From JANYGM01 sp043764015 (GTDB lineage: Bacteria > Bacteroidota > Bacteroidia > Cytophagales > Thermonemataceae): DNA of 64,000 bases. Positions 50,485 to 59,135 of this stretch are shown here, piece by piece (within the stretch, counting starts at the first letter, position 1; each line of letters begins with the position of its first letter). Location of the stretch: positions 36,642-100,641 of the forward strand of contig JAYUKY010000104.1 in the NCBI GenBank assembly GCA_043764015.1, given 5' to 3'. The translations under genes were made by a program, and so were the position numbers. The notes under the pieces are model-generated. The model was given only the letters and a program-made list of their open reading frames with translations. It had not been told where the DNA came from and did not search any database.

Positions 50485-53400
50485 ATGAAAAAAACGTTAA
50501 TAATTTTGTTGTTTTTAAGCAATTTTGCTTTAAAAGCACAAACACTAAAAGACAAAATAGATGCCATAGTATCTCCTGAGCAAGTGAGTACAGGTATTTT
50601 GTACAATCGTATCAGTCCTATTGTGGATTTACATCTTCAAACACAAGATACTACTTCACAAGAATACTTCAAACAAGCATATTTTGAGCTATTTAATGCT
50701 AGCTACGAAATGGATAGAATGCTTCCTATTGAGCGTTTGAATGATTTTATTTATCACCAATCAACGCAAAATATCGTATCTATTGGAGCGTTATTGTATG
50801 ATTTTAATTATACAGATGCTCTTTCTGTGGAAATTGTAATGGGAAAGAATTTTATTGCTCCAGAATTATTGAAAATCAATCAATTATCCGCTTTTATACC
50901 TGCTTTTCTTTCAGAAAAACCTATTTATGCAGGCATATCCACATCTTTTGTATTTCCACAAGAATTATTTTTAACCAATACAACTACGTTTATCAAATCC
51001 TTAGAAATAGATTTTGGGGATAAGATAAGTCGTAAATTTATTTTGGGTGAAACGCAGAACATCACTTTTGAAAGTGCAGGCACAAAAATTATTAGTATTG
51101 TGGCAAAACTATCAGATGGAACAAAAAAACTGTTTTGACATACTTGAAAGTTGATAATGCAAGTTCATTACGAACTATTACTCCAGTTCCGCCTTGTTTT
51201 ACAGAAATAATGAATGGTTTCATTCCTTTCACACCTTATGACCCTGAGCCATTTTCTACTATAAAAGGGCGTTTGGAAATAGGCTATTATTATGCTGCTG
51301 GTAAAAATTGTAACACACAAAGAAGCCAACTAACCAAACCTATTATTATTTTAGATGGTTTTGACCCAGGAGATGAAAGGAAAATTGGGAAAATTTATGG
51401 TGAACAACTTGCCTATAATAATGTTAATAACTTTGGTGATAGTTTACGTAGGCAAGGTTATGATGTTATTATAGTCAATTTTCCAAAGTATCAAGTGGGT
51501 AGTACGCCACATCCTACTTTTCCTTGGATAAATATGCCTGTGTATAGAGATGGTGGCGCAGATTATGTAGAGCGTAACGCATTAGCAGTTATCCAACTTA
51601 TCAAAGATGTCAATATGGAGCTATCACTCAACGGCAGTACAGAAAAGCTAGTAGTTGTCGGACCTTCCATGGGCGGTCTTATTAGCCGTTATGCACTTGC
51701 GTATATGGAGAAGAAAGCGCAACAATACCCCACAAATTCAAGCTGGAATCATAATACTCGCCTTTGGGTTAGTTTTGATAGTCCTCACAATGGCGCAACT
51801 ATTCCCATTGGCACACAAAAAATGCTAAAAAAAGTAGGAGATGTTAAAGCCTCTGCAAAAGAAAGCCTTGATAAAAAACTTGGTTCTTTTGCTGCTAAAC
51901 AAATGCTTTTGATGCACTACACAAGCCCAGTAGACAAAGAAAATAGTTATAGAAATATTTTCAAAGCAAACCTAAGTAATAATGGTTTGGCAGGTAGTGA
52001 TGGTTTTCCTCAAAACTTACGCAAAGTTGCCCTTATCAATGGACAACTGCAAGGCATACAAAAATATGCAGGTGCTACAGGAGATTATATGAATATTCGT
52101 ATTAAGAAAAAATTATGGATTGCGTTTTATTTCTTTTTTTTACCAGGGGCAGAACTTAAATGTTATTTTGCACCTGCTAATAATAATGTGGGTATGGTAC
52201 ACAAAACACAATTATATTTCTTAGGTTTTTTAGGTTTGCAAGCAGGTAGTACCAATGCTTTTGCTTATGATAGTAATGGTAGCATAGATAAAGCACCTGG
52301 TGGCTATTATAATTCTTCTCAAATTATTTTAGATGAATTTATAAGTAATGGAATTACAAATGCCATAAGCATAGAAGGCAATGTATCTTATCCTAATTTG
52401 TGTTTTATTCCAAGTAAGTCGGCACTTGCTTATAAAGGAACTAATGCAAATTTGTATGAAAATTTATCAGGTACAAACCTTATATGTAGTGGTGAAACGC
52501 CTTTTGATAATTATTTTGTGCCTAATCAAGATGAAGATCACGTAAGTATAAGTGCAGCTAGTGCGGCTTGGTTGTTTTCGGAGCTAAACAGAAGCCCACA
52601 ATATACAATGCCTTTGCCTCCTACTGTATTGCCTTCTCCTATTCAGCTTGTTGCAGATGGTGCAAGTTGTGCAGGTAGCGTAATTACTTGCGAGGCAGTA
52701 GTTGCAAATAATGCAACAACTAATAATAACATTATTTGGAAAGTGCAAACAGCCAACGGTTCTTATCTGAGTTTTACAGAGTTATCTGTTCCTGCAAGCA
52801 TCAACGGTGTTACGACTGCTTTCGTGCCAAATACAAACAACAAGAAAATAACTATTACAGGTGCTGTGGGCGGTCTTTTTGGTACAATAAATGTTAGTGC
52901 GCAATTAGATAGAACGGGTTGTGTAACATACGCAGAAACAAATAAAAGTGTTTATATCACGTCTGACCCTATAGTAATTACAGGATTTTCTGGGGGAAAT
53001 TGTTATGATACAGACCCAAATCTTACTTTATGGACAAATGTTAGTTTTTTCACGAATCTTGATTATGAATGGGAGATTTCTGGCATTCAAGTATTTACGT
53101 ATGGCATTAATTTTATAAAAGCTGCACAATATTTGTTTGCGCCTCAAAAACCTCAAACATTTTTAGTTCGTATGCGTGTAAAAGACCCTTGTGGTGCTTC
53201 TGGTTGGAGTGCTTGGGTAAGCCAATGGGTCACTACAAATAGTTGCGCTACGGATTCAAAAATAAATAATAATAAAAAAGCATCCACAACAGAAATAAGT
53301 GCCGAATATCCAATAGCAGAAAAAATTTCTGTTTCCCCAAATCCTTCTTCTAATCAAATTACAATAGATAATGTGCTTTCAGGCTCTACTGTGAAGATTT

Positions 53401-53552
53401 ATGATAGTTTTGGTCGTTTGATGCTCACGAGCATAACTGTTGAGGGTAATAGTATAAATATTGATATATCTTCCATCAAAACGGGTATTTATGTCTTAGA
53501 AGCTATTTTGCCTAACAATATGAAAGTTAGAAAGCAAATTATGAAAGAATAA
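50485..53552 (+). pseudogene. T9SS-exported alpha/beta-hydrolase (esterase), split by a frameshift in an A7 tract
   Basis: Two frames form one protein. 50485-51138 (217 residues) has a signal peptide (1-19, ending ALKAQ) and ends ...SDGTKKLF at TGA 51136-51138. 51135-53552 has no good start and begins LTYLKVDNASS. Restoring one A in the A7 run (51123-51129) reads SDGTKKTVLTYLKVDNA without break, about 1020 residues. The second part has an alpha/beta hydrolase core (IIILDGFDPGDERK; nucleophile Ser in VVGPSMGGLISRYALAYM), then beta-rich domains, and a C-terminal T9SS type A sorting domain (VSPNPSSNQITI, KIYDSFGRLM, GIYVLEAIL). It could be a true mutation, phase variation, programmed slippage or a sequencing error. 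Confidence 0.75.
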
Positions 53553-53563
53553 ATAGTTTAAAA

Positions 53564-53641
53564 ACTCTCCAAAAGTTTAAAACTATTGGAGAGTTAAACC
53601 ACAAAAATCCTTTCCAAAGTTTGGAAAGGATTTTTTTATTT
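53564..53641 (+). terminator. Tandem hairpins after the esterase gene
   Basis: ACTCTCC/GGAGAGT (about 53565-53594) is followed by a strong hairpin AAAAATCCTTTCCAAA/TTTGGAAAGGATTTTT (53606-53638) with a T-run. The second is a typical intrinsic terminator. Confidence 0.8.
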
Positions 53642-53688
53642 TGCTTAAAAATAATCAAAAATAAATTTTTATTTGCCAAAATAATACT

Positions 53689-53696
53689 TATCTTTG
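53689..53696 (+). promoter_or_regulatory. -7 element TATCTTTG of the ribosomal protein operon
   Basis: A perfect TAnnTTTG followed by C lies 108 bases before the rplM start. The nearest TTTG upstream (53672-53675) is only 13 bases away, so the -33 box is not convincing. Confidence 0.5.
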
Positions 53697-53803
53697 CAGT
53701 CCGTTTTGAAATGTGTCTATTTAAAATCCATAACTTAAATTTCATACTAAAAGCGGTAATTCAATAAAGTTTCAAATAGTTTTAACATTAAAATCTCACA
53801 AAA

Positions 53804-54253
53804 GTGGATCAATTAAGTTACAAGACTATCTCGGCTAATAAAGATACAGCAGATAAAAAATGGGTCGTAGTAGATGCCGACTCCGCTGTTCTTGGACGTT
53901 TTGCAAGCCAGATAGCAAGCATCATCAGAGGAAAACACAAGACAAATTACACGCCCAATGCAGATTGTGGCGACTACGTAATCATCTTGAATGCTGAAAA
54001 AGTACGTTTGACAGGAAAGAAAATGACGGATAGAGTTCACGTTCGCCACACAGGTCACCCTGGTGGACAGCGTTTTGCTACGCCTCGTGAAATTCTTGCG
54101 AAATTCCCAACTCGTTTATTGGAGCAAGCTATCAAAGGTATGCTTCCAAACAACCGTTTGGGTCGTAGATTGTTCCATAATATGTTTGTTTATGCAGGCA
54201 CAGAACACCCTCACGAAGCGCAACAACCAACGCCTATCACTCTAAAATACTAA
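53804..54253 (+). CDS. rplM: 50S ribosomal protein L13
   Basis: The protein has 149 residues, and the GTG start at 53804 gives the normal N-terminus MDQLSYKTISANKD. L13 signatures are WVVVDADSAVLGRFASQIAS, HVRHTGHPGG and GMLPNNRLGRRLFHNMFVYA. It is an early-assembling large-subunit protein. rpsI follows after 9 bases, the conserved bacterial pairing. A weaker upstream alternative start is not present in frame. Confidence 0.97.
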   Translation: MDQLSYKTISANKDTADKKWVVVDADSAVLGRFASQIASIIRGKHKTNYTPNADCGDYVIILNAEKVRLTGKKMTDRVHVRHTGHPGGQRFATPREILAKFPTRLLEQAIKGMLPNNRLGRRLFHNMFVYAGTEHPHEAQQPTPITLKY

Positions 54254-54262
54254 TTTTCAGTT

Positions 54263-54649
54263 ATGCAAATTATCAACACACTCGGAAGAAGAAAAACCTC
54301 AGTGGCTCGTTTGTATATGAAGCCAGGTAGCGGTATTATCACCGTTAATAAAAGAACATTTGAAGACTATTTTAAGTCTGACGTTTTGCAAACTATTGTA
54401 AATCAGCCACTTGTCTTAGTTGATGAATTTGGTAAATATGATTTGAAAGTAAACCTTGATGGTGGAGGAACGACAGGACAAGCGGAGGCTTTGCGCCTTG
54501 CTATCTCTCGTGCGCTTTGCGAAATCAATGCTGAATTTCGTCCTGCTTTGAAAAAAGAAGGTTATCTTACACGTGACCCACGTATGGTTGAGCGTAAGAA
54601 ACCAGGTCGTCGTAAAGCTCGTCGTAAATTCCAATTTAGCAAGCGTTAA
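54263..54649 (+). CDS. rpsI: 30S ribosomal protein S9
   Basis: The protein has 128 residues. S9 signatures are NTLGRRKTSVARLYMKPGSG at the start, VNLDGGGTTGQAEALRLAIS in the middle, and the basic tail GYLTRDPRMVERKKPGRRKA then RRKFQFSKR that reaches the P-site tRNA. It is translationally close to rplM (9-base gap). A heptad array follows its stop. Confidence 0.97.
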   Translation: MQIINTLGRRKTSVARLYMKPGSGIITVNKRTFEDYFKSDVLQTIVNQPLVLVDEFGKYDLKVNLDGGGTTGQAEALRLAISRALCEINAEFRPALKKEGYLTRDPRMVERKKPGRRKARRKFQFSKR

Positions 54650-54661
54650 TAGTTGCAATAA

Positions 54662-54698
54662 TTGTGAATTTTTAATTGTGAATTGTGAATTAAATACA
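54662..54698. repeat. Period-7 array between rpsI and rpsB
   Basis: AATTGTGAATTTTTAATTGT, then GAATTGTGAATTAAATACA, starts 12 bases after the rpsI stop, inside a presumed ribosomal protein operon, tail pointing away. Confidence 0.85.
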
Positions 54699-54797
54699 TT
54701 TTTTGATGTTAGTTTCACAGTTTCAATTAGATTGACAAGCAACTAATTAAGACTTTCTAGAAAATTTCATTTTCAAAACATCAAAATTAGACTTAAA

Positions 54798-55547
54798 ATG
54801 GCTCAAGTAGAATATAAAGACCTTCTAAGCGCAGGTGTTCACTTTGGACACCTTACCCGCAAGTGGGAACCTAAGATGGCTCCATATATCTTTATGGAAA
54901 AAAACGGTATCCACATCATTGACCTTAACAAAACCATTTCAGCAATGAATGAGGCTGGGGAGGCTTTGAAAAAACTTATTCGTGCAGGCAAAAAAATTAT
55001 GTTTGTAGCGACTAAAAAACAAGCGCAAGAAGTCGTTTCTGACGAAGCTAAACGCTTAAAAATGCCTTACGTAACGGAGCGTTGGTTGGGCGGTATGCTT
55101 ACAAATTTCCAAACGGTGAAAAAATCATTGAAAAAACTTGCCAACATTGACAAGATGGAAAAAAGTGATGCTTACCTCAATCTTGCAAAACGTGAGCGTT
55201 TGATGATGCAACGTGAGAAAGAAAAACTAGAAAAAGTATTGGGCGGTATCACAGACCTTACTCGTGCGCCTGCTGCACTTTTTATAGTGGACATCAAAAA
55301 AGAACATATTGCCGTTAAAGAAGCTATAAAATTAGGTATTCCTATTTTTGGTATGGTTGATACAAACTCTGATCCAAATCTTGTGGATTTTGCTATTCCT
55401 GCTAATGATGACGCTTTCAAATCTATTGAAATAATCACTAAATTTGTTGGTGCATCTATTGAAGAAGCATTGCACGAGAGAAAGCAAGACAAAGATGACC
55501 AGAAAATCAAAGAAGAAGAAACTAAAAAACGTGATATTGACGCTTAG
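54798..55547 (+). CDS. rpsB: 30S ribosomal protein S2
   Basis: The protein has 249 residues. S2 signatures are LLSAGVHFGHLTRKWEPKMA (about 8-27), YVTERWLGGMLTNFQTVKKS (near 92), and VDTNSDPNLVDFAIPANDDA near 195. The C-terminus is a charged tail (RKQDKDDQKIKEEETKKRD). In most bacteria tsf (EF-Ts) follows directly. Here a heptad array, a terminator and a BON-LysM gene follow instead. Confidence 0.97.
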   Translation: MAQVEYKDLLSAGVHFGHLTRKWEPKMAPYIFMEKNGIHIIDLNKTISAMNEAGEALKKLIRAGKKIMFVATKKQAQEVVSDEAKRLKMPYVTERWLGGMLTNFQTVKKSLKKLANIDKMEKSDAYLNLAKRERLMMQREKEKLEKVLGGITDLTRAPAALFIVDIKKEHIAVKEAIKLGIPIFGMVDTNSDPNLVDFAIPANDDAFKSIEIITKFVGASIEEALHERKQDKDDQKIKEEETKKRDIDA

Positions 55548-55549
55548 CT

Positions 55550-55588
55550 AATTGTGAATCTTTAATTGTGAATTGTAAATTAAATACA
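55550..55588. repeat. Period-7 array downstream of rpsB
   Basis: AATTGTGAATCTTTAATTGT, then GAATTGTAAATTAAATACA, starts 4 bases after the stop codon of rpsB, in the same orientation as the array after rpsI. Confidence 0.85.
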
Positions 55589-55613
55589 AAATATAACAAT
55601 TTATAGTTCTTCT

Positions 55614-55652
55614 AAAAAAGCCATTCTATTTATTTAGAATGGCTTTTTTATT
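55614..55652 (+). terminator. Terminator of the rplM-rpsI-rpsB operon
   Basis: AAAAAAGCCATTCTA pairs with TAGAATGGCTTTTTT, followed by ATTATTTT. Confidence 0.85.
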
Positions 55653-55686
55653 ATTTTAAAAATAATTGCTATTATTTTCATTTTTA

Positions 55687-55717
55687 TTTGAAAGTACCAA
55701 ATATAATACTATTTTTG
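55687..55717 (+). promoter_or_regulatory. Promoter of the BON-LysM gene
   Basis: TTTG at 55687-55690, a 19-base spacer and TATTTTTG at 55710-55717, 62 bases before the start codon. Confidence 0.7.
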
Positions 55718-55778
55718 CGTAGAGGTTAGTAACCTTTTAGCTATTCAATCATTTCCAACCTAATTAAATCAATTAAAT

Positions 55779-56279
55779 ATGTTTGACAACATTAAAGAAA
55801 TTCAAGAGAAAAAAATCAAAGAAGCAGTAGAGGAGGCACTTTCGGAGGCTAGTATTTCTGATTTGGAAGTAACAGTAGAAGGAACAGTAGTTACTTTGCA
55901 CGGTTCTGTAGAATCTAAGCAGGACAAAAAAGACGTTATTGCCCTTGCTAGTGAGGTAGATGGCGTTTCTAAAATAGTAACGGGTATCACCATTGACGAG
56001 GAAGAGGAAGAAGAGGAAGAAGAGGAAGATGAAGACGAGGACTATGAAGATGACGAAGAAGAAGAAGAAGAAGAAGAAGAAGATGAAGACGGAGAAAAAA
56101 AGAAAAAGAAAGGCAAAACCTACAAAGTGCAATCAGGTGATTCTATGTGGGCTATTGCACAAGAATATCTTGGAGATGGCAACAGATGGATGGAAATCTA
56201 TAAGCTAAACAAGGAACTTATTGGCAAACAACCAGATGCCATTCACCCTGGCTACGTTTTGAAAATTCCTAAAAACTAA
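55779..56279 (+). CDS. BON-LysM domain protein with a polyacidic linker
   Basis: The protein has 166 residues. A BON domain is at about 10-72 (VEEALSEASISDLEVTVEG, then VVTLHGSVESKQDKKDVIAL). A linker of about 40 residues (about 72-112) is almost only Glu/Asp, then GEKKKKKGK. A C-terminal LysM domain (about 113-166) has YKVQSGDSMWAIAQEYLGDG and PGYVLKIPK. The layout resembles E. coli LysM protein Kbp/YgaU, a potassium-binding cytoplasmic protein, but with an added acidic linker. No signal peptide is seen. The promoter (55687-55717) and terminator (56361-56395) make it a single-gene unit. Confidence 0.85.
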   Translation: MFDNIKEIQEKKIKEAVEEALSEASISDLEVTVEGTVVTLHGSVESKQDKKDVIALASEVDGVSKIVTGITIDEEEEEEEEEEDEDEDYEDDEEEEEEEEEDEDGEKKKKKGKTYKVQSGDSMWAIAQEYLGDGNRWMEIYKLNKELIGKQPDAIHPGYVLKIPKN

Positions 56280-56282
56280 GTT

Positions 56283-56460
56283 TTAATTGTGAATTTTTAA
56301 TTGTGAATCGTAAATGAATACATTTTTCTACGTTAGAAATTCCTAAAATTTAATTAAAACAAAAAATCCGTAACATTTTGTTGCGGATTTTTTGTTTTTT
56401 ATGATATGATTATAAATATTTCTGTATTCATTCACAATTTAAAATTCACAATTCATAATT
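56283..56460. repeat. Facing period-7 arrays between convergent genes, with a terminator
   Basis: AATTGTGAATTTTTAATTG, then TGAATCGTAAATGAATACA (56285-56322), follows the BON-LysM stop. TGTATTCATTCACAATTT, then AAAATTCACAATTCATAATT (56423-56459), abuts the stop of the opposite gene. Both tails point inward. Between them is the terminator AAAAAATCCG/CGGATTTTTT (56361-56393). The arrangement is symmetric about the terminator. Confidence 0.85.
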
Positions 56461-56995
56461 ACTCAAATTCTACTAAGAGTTGGTTTTTATCTACTGTGTC
56501 GCCTATTTTGACACGAATAGCCTTAATAATGCCATCTGTTGGAGATTTTAGGACGTTTTCCATTTTCATAGCTTCTAATATGAAAAGTTGGTCTCCTTTT
56601 AAGATGTTTTGTCCTATTTCCACCTTAATTTGGCGGATAAGTCCTGGCATTGGTGCTTTTATTTGGTTGATTTTGGGCTTGGAGAGATTGGAAAGTCCCA
56701 TTTTTTCCAAAAGTAAATCAAAACGGTCTTTTGCTTTCAATGCAACAGTTTTACCATTGATTTTTATGGTAAAAATCTTCTCTTGTTCGTCTATTTTGAT
56801 TATTTGAGCAGAAAAAGACTGATTTTCATAGATAATATGGTATTTGTTTTCAGATATTTTCTGTAAGTCCCAATCAAAAATAATAGCATTTTCTTTATTT
56901 TCTTCCTCAATAAACTTTAAAACGTCTTTTCCATCTTTATTTTCTGTAGTGATTTGGTATTCTTGCTGACTTTGCGCAGAAATAATTTTTATCAT
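56459..56995 (-). CDS. Biotin carboxyl carrier domain protein
   Basis: The protein has 178 residues. The C-terminal ~75 residues are a biotinyl-lipoyl domain (IKAPMPGLIRQIKVEIGQNI) with the biotinylation site EAMKMEN (Lys near 144) and ending VDKNQLLVEFE. The N-terminal ~100 residues are beta-rich and of the kind found ahead of the biotin domain in acyl-CoA (propionyl- or acetyl-CoA) or pyruvate carboxylase subunits. No biotin carboxylase or carboxyltransferase gene is adjacent, so it is a free-standing carrier. Which carboxylase it serves is not visible. Confidence 0.85.
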   Translation of the reverse strand: MIKIISAQSQQEYQITTENKDGKDVLKFIEEENKENAIIFDWDLQKISENKYHIIYENQSFSAQIIKIDEQEKIFTIKINGKTVALKAKDRFDLLLEKMGLSNLSKPKINQIKAPMPGLIRQIKVEIGQNILKGDQLFILEAMKMENVLKSPTDGIIKAIRVKIGDTVDKNQLLVEFE

Positions 56996-57175
56996 TCTTT
57001 TGTTTTTTTAGTTGATTATGAAAAATATTCTCCAAAAATACACAAAGAATTAGGAATAACAAAATAAATAGGCTGATTTGTAAGATTGAGAAACGCTTTA
57101 TTAGGTTTTTGGCTACTTTCGTAAAGTCAAAGGGTACTTTCGTAAAGTCTACAGTTTTTAGGTGATAGTTTGGTG

Positions 57176-57183
57176 TATATTTG
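57176..57183 (+). promoter_or_regulatory. -7 element TATATTTG
   Basis: A TAnnTTTG match lies 107 bases before the 57290 start. Upstream, TACTTTCGTAAAGTC occurs twice as a direct repeat (about 57115-57130 and 57136-57150); it could be an operator, but this is speculative. Confidence 0.4.
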
Positions 57184-57289
57184 TATCAAGATAAAGGTAG
57201 AAATATTAAAAGATAAAAAACCTAATTATCAAAAACTTACAGGAAAACTTAGTTAAAATTAAAAAACAAATCTTAAAAAAACAAAAAAT

Positions 57290-57622
57290 ATGAAAAAGCT
57301 CATTTTTGCGTCTGCGTTATTATTCTCTGTTGCTACTTTTAGCGCATTTACTTCAAAACATACTTCTAACGAAATGAGTGCAGAAGTTTCCAAAAAACCA
57401 AACGGAGAAATCTGTTTTAAAATCAAAAATGATACGGGCGCATCTGTAACATTGCACACAGGAAGTGGCACAGCACCAATGCCAAGCGGCTCTTTGAAAG
57501 AGTTTTGTATTGCAGAAGGTAAGAAGTTGAGCCTTGCGGAAAAAGGACAGCCTGGAAAAATGCTTGTAAAAGTAAGCGGTGACCTTGCAGGAAAGAAAAT
57601 CAATCTTTCTTCTTTAATGTAA
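57290..57622 (+). CDS. Small secreted protein of unknown function
   Basis: The protein has 110 residues with a signal peptide (1-18, KKLIFASALLFSVATFSAF) and a short mature domain of about 85 residues. Two Cys residues (EICFKIKND and KEFCIAEG, about 31 apart) could form a disulfide. A strand pattern CFKIKNDTGASVTLHTG then PGKMLVKVSGDLAGKKI suggests a small beta-sandwich. No family is recognised. A terminator lies at 57673-57708. Confidence 0.6.
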   Translation: MKKLIFASALLFSVATFSAFTSKHTSNEMSAEVSKKPNGEICFKIKNDTGASVTLHTGSGTAPMPSGSLKEFCIAEGKKLSLAEKGQPGKMLVKVSGDLAGKKINLSSLM

Positions 57623-57672
57623 GAAAGGTAAAGAAAATGGATAAATAAGAAAATTTAATTTTGTAGTGGTTG

Positions 57673-57708
57673 GAAAGCCTTTTCTCTTTGAGGAAAGGCT
57701 TTTTTATG
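57673..57708 (+). terminator. Terminator of the small secreted protein gene
   Basis: AAAGCCTTTTC pairs with GAAAAGGCTTT-like GGAAAGGCTTTTTT. It contains one mismatch or bulge and is followed by a T-run. Confidence 0.75.
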
Positions 57709-57844
57709 TTTTATGAAAATACGTTTTGATTTTAATAAATAGCTATATTTTTCTTGCTAAACTAAGCAAAAAACGCTATTTTTACGTCAGCTTTATTAAA
57801 ATTTAATTTGAATTTGTTAAACAAAATATTTTAGATAAAAACTT

Positions 57845-58936
57845 ATGGAAAAACAATTCAAATTTAAGAAAAGGCTCATTTTTAATGCTGTTTTGTCTAT
57901 ATTTACATGTATTTGTTACTTTTCTGCTTATATTTCGCCTCAAAATTATTGGATTGTGGGTTTTTTGGCACTTACTATTCCTTTGTGTATTATCTTTAAT
58001 TTTATATGCTTATTACATTGGTTTTTACTCAAATCCTTTAATATTTTTTTGCCTTTAGCCACTATTTTGATAGGTTTTAACTTCTTGCAAAGTACACTAA
58101 ATTTCCATTGGACAAAAGAAGAAATCCCTACAAAATCTCTAAAAGTATTGAGTTATAATGTGCAAGTTTTTAATGTTTATAGCCATTTGCAGGATAAAGA
58201 CAGCAATTCCTCTAAAAATATGATTAACTGGGTAGCAGAAAATGATGCAGATATAAAATGTTTGCAAGAAGTGTATAATGAAGAAGATTCTAAGGTTTTT
58301 GCGAGTGTGAAACGTATCTCAAAAAAAGGCAAATATAAGAAATTCCTTACACCAGTAACAAGTAATAACCGTTTTAAGGTTGGTTTTTTTGGTTTGGCTA
58401 TTTTTTCTAGGTTTCCCATTATAAATAGTGGTGAAGTCAAGTTTACTGCAAATAGCTCAAATACAGCTATTTATGCAGATATTTTGAGAGGGAAAGATAC
58501 TATTAGGGTTTATAACGTGCATTTCCAGTCAATGAGCATAGATGAGCTACGTATAGTGAAGGCTGAACAATATGAAGAAGCAAAAAAAACATACCAAGAT
58601 TTGTTTACAAGGCTCAAAAATGGGTTTCAAAATAGGGCTTGGCAGGTTAATATGTTAGAAAAACATATCCAAAACTGTCCTTATCCAGTTATTTTGTGTG
58701 GCGACTTTAACGACACGCCTTATAGTTACACCTACACACGCATCAAGAAAAACTTAAATAATGCTTTTGAACACGCAGGAAATGGTTTTGGCTTTACTTT
58801 TAATGGAAAATTGTTTTTTTTACGTATTGATAATCAGTTTGTTAGTGATTTTTTTGATGTGCATTCTTTCAAAACGCATAGAAATATTCCATACTCAGAC
58901 CACTTTCCTACGACTGCTATTTATACAAATAAATAA
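57845..58936 (+). CDS. Membrane-anchored endonuclease/exonuclease/phosphatase-family protein
   Basis: The protein has 363 residues. The N-terminal ~90 residues contain about three transmembrane segments (FNAVLSIFTCICYFSAYI, YWIVGFLALTIPLCIIFNFI, IFLPLATILIGFNFL). The EEP catalytic domain follows (about 98-360) with LKVLSYNVQVFN, IKCLQEVYNEED (metal-binding Glu), YNVHFQS, VILCGDFNDTPYS (Asp/Asn) and a final YSDHFPTTA (Asp-His pair). All catalytic motifs are present. The active site would face the periplasm; lipid or nucleotide phosphodiesters are possible substrates. A weak heptad array follows its stop. Confidence 0.85.
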   Translation: MEKQFKFKKRLIFNAVLSIFTCICYFSAYISPQNYWIVGFLALTIPLCIIFNFICLLHWFLLKSFNIFLPLATILIGFNFLQSTLNFHWTKEEIPTKSLKVLSYNVQVFNVYSHLQDKDSNSSKNMINWVAENDADIKCLQEVYNEEDSKVFASVKRISKKGKYKKFLTPVTSNNRFKVGFFGLAIFSRFPIINSGEVKFTANSSNTAIYADILRGKDTIRVYNVHFQSMSIDELRIVKAEQYEEAKKTYQDLFTRLKNGFQNRAWQVNMLEKHIQNCPYPVILCGDFNDTPYSYTYTRIKKNLNNAFEHAGNGFGFTFNGKLFFLRIDNQFVSDFFDVHSFKTHRNIPYSDHFPTTAIYTNK

Positions 58937-58937
58937 C

Positions 58938-58985
58938 TTTGAGTTGTGAGTTATGAATTATAAATTATGAATTAAATACAATATT
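58938..58985. repeat. Degenerate period-7 array downstream of the EEP gene
   Basis: GAGTTGTGAGTTATGAATTA, then TAAATTATGAATTAAATACA and ATATTGATTTAA, starts 5 bases after the stop. The tail resembles AAATATTGATTAT elsewhere. Confidence 0.7.
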
Positions 58986-59135
58986 GATTTAATTTTTTCA
59001 ATAAAATTAAATCATATAATAATGTTCATAAAATAAAAAACAAGATAATACTTTGATAAATGCAAAAAAATAGCTTTTTTTGTAGGAAAATTTAAAGCAA
59101 ATCATCAAATTAGTAAAAAAACTCAACCAAAATCA

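Noticed and set aside
51135..53552. The second half of the esterase as a separate gene with a TTG start
   Set aside because: It lacks a signal peptide although it has a T9SS sorting domain. The preceding frame supplies the signal peptide and joins seamlessly after one base is restored.
55773..56132. A Phe-rich open frame opposite the BON-LysM gene
   Set aside because: It is the complement of the GAA/GAG acidic tract (TTC/TTT), with no independent evidence.
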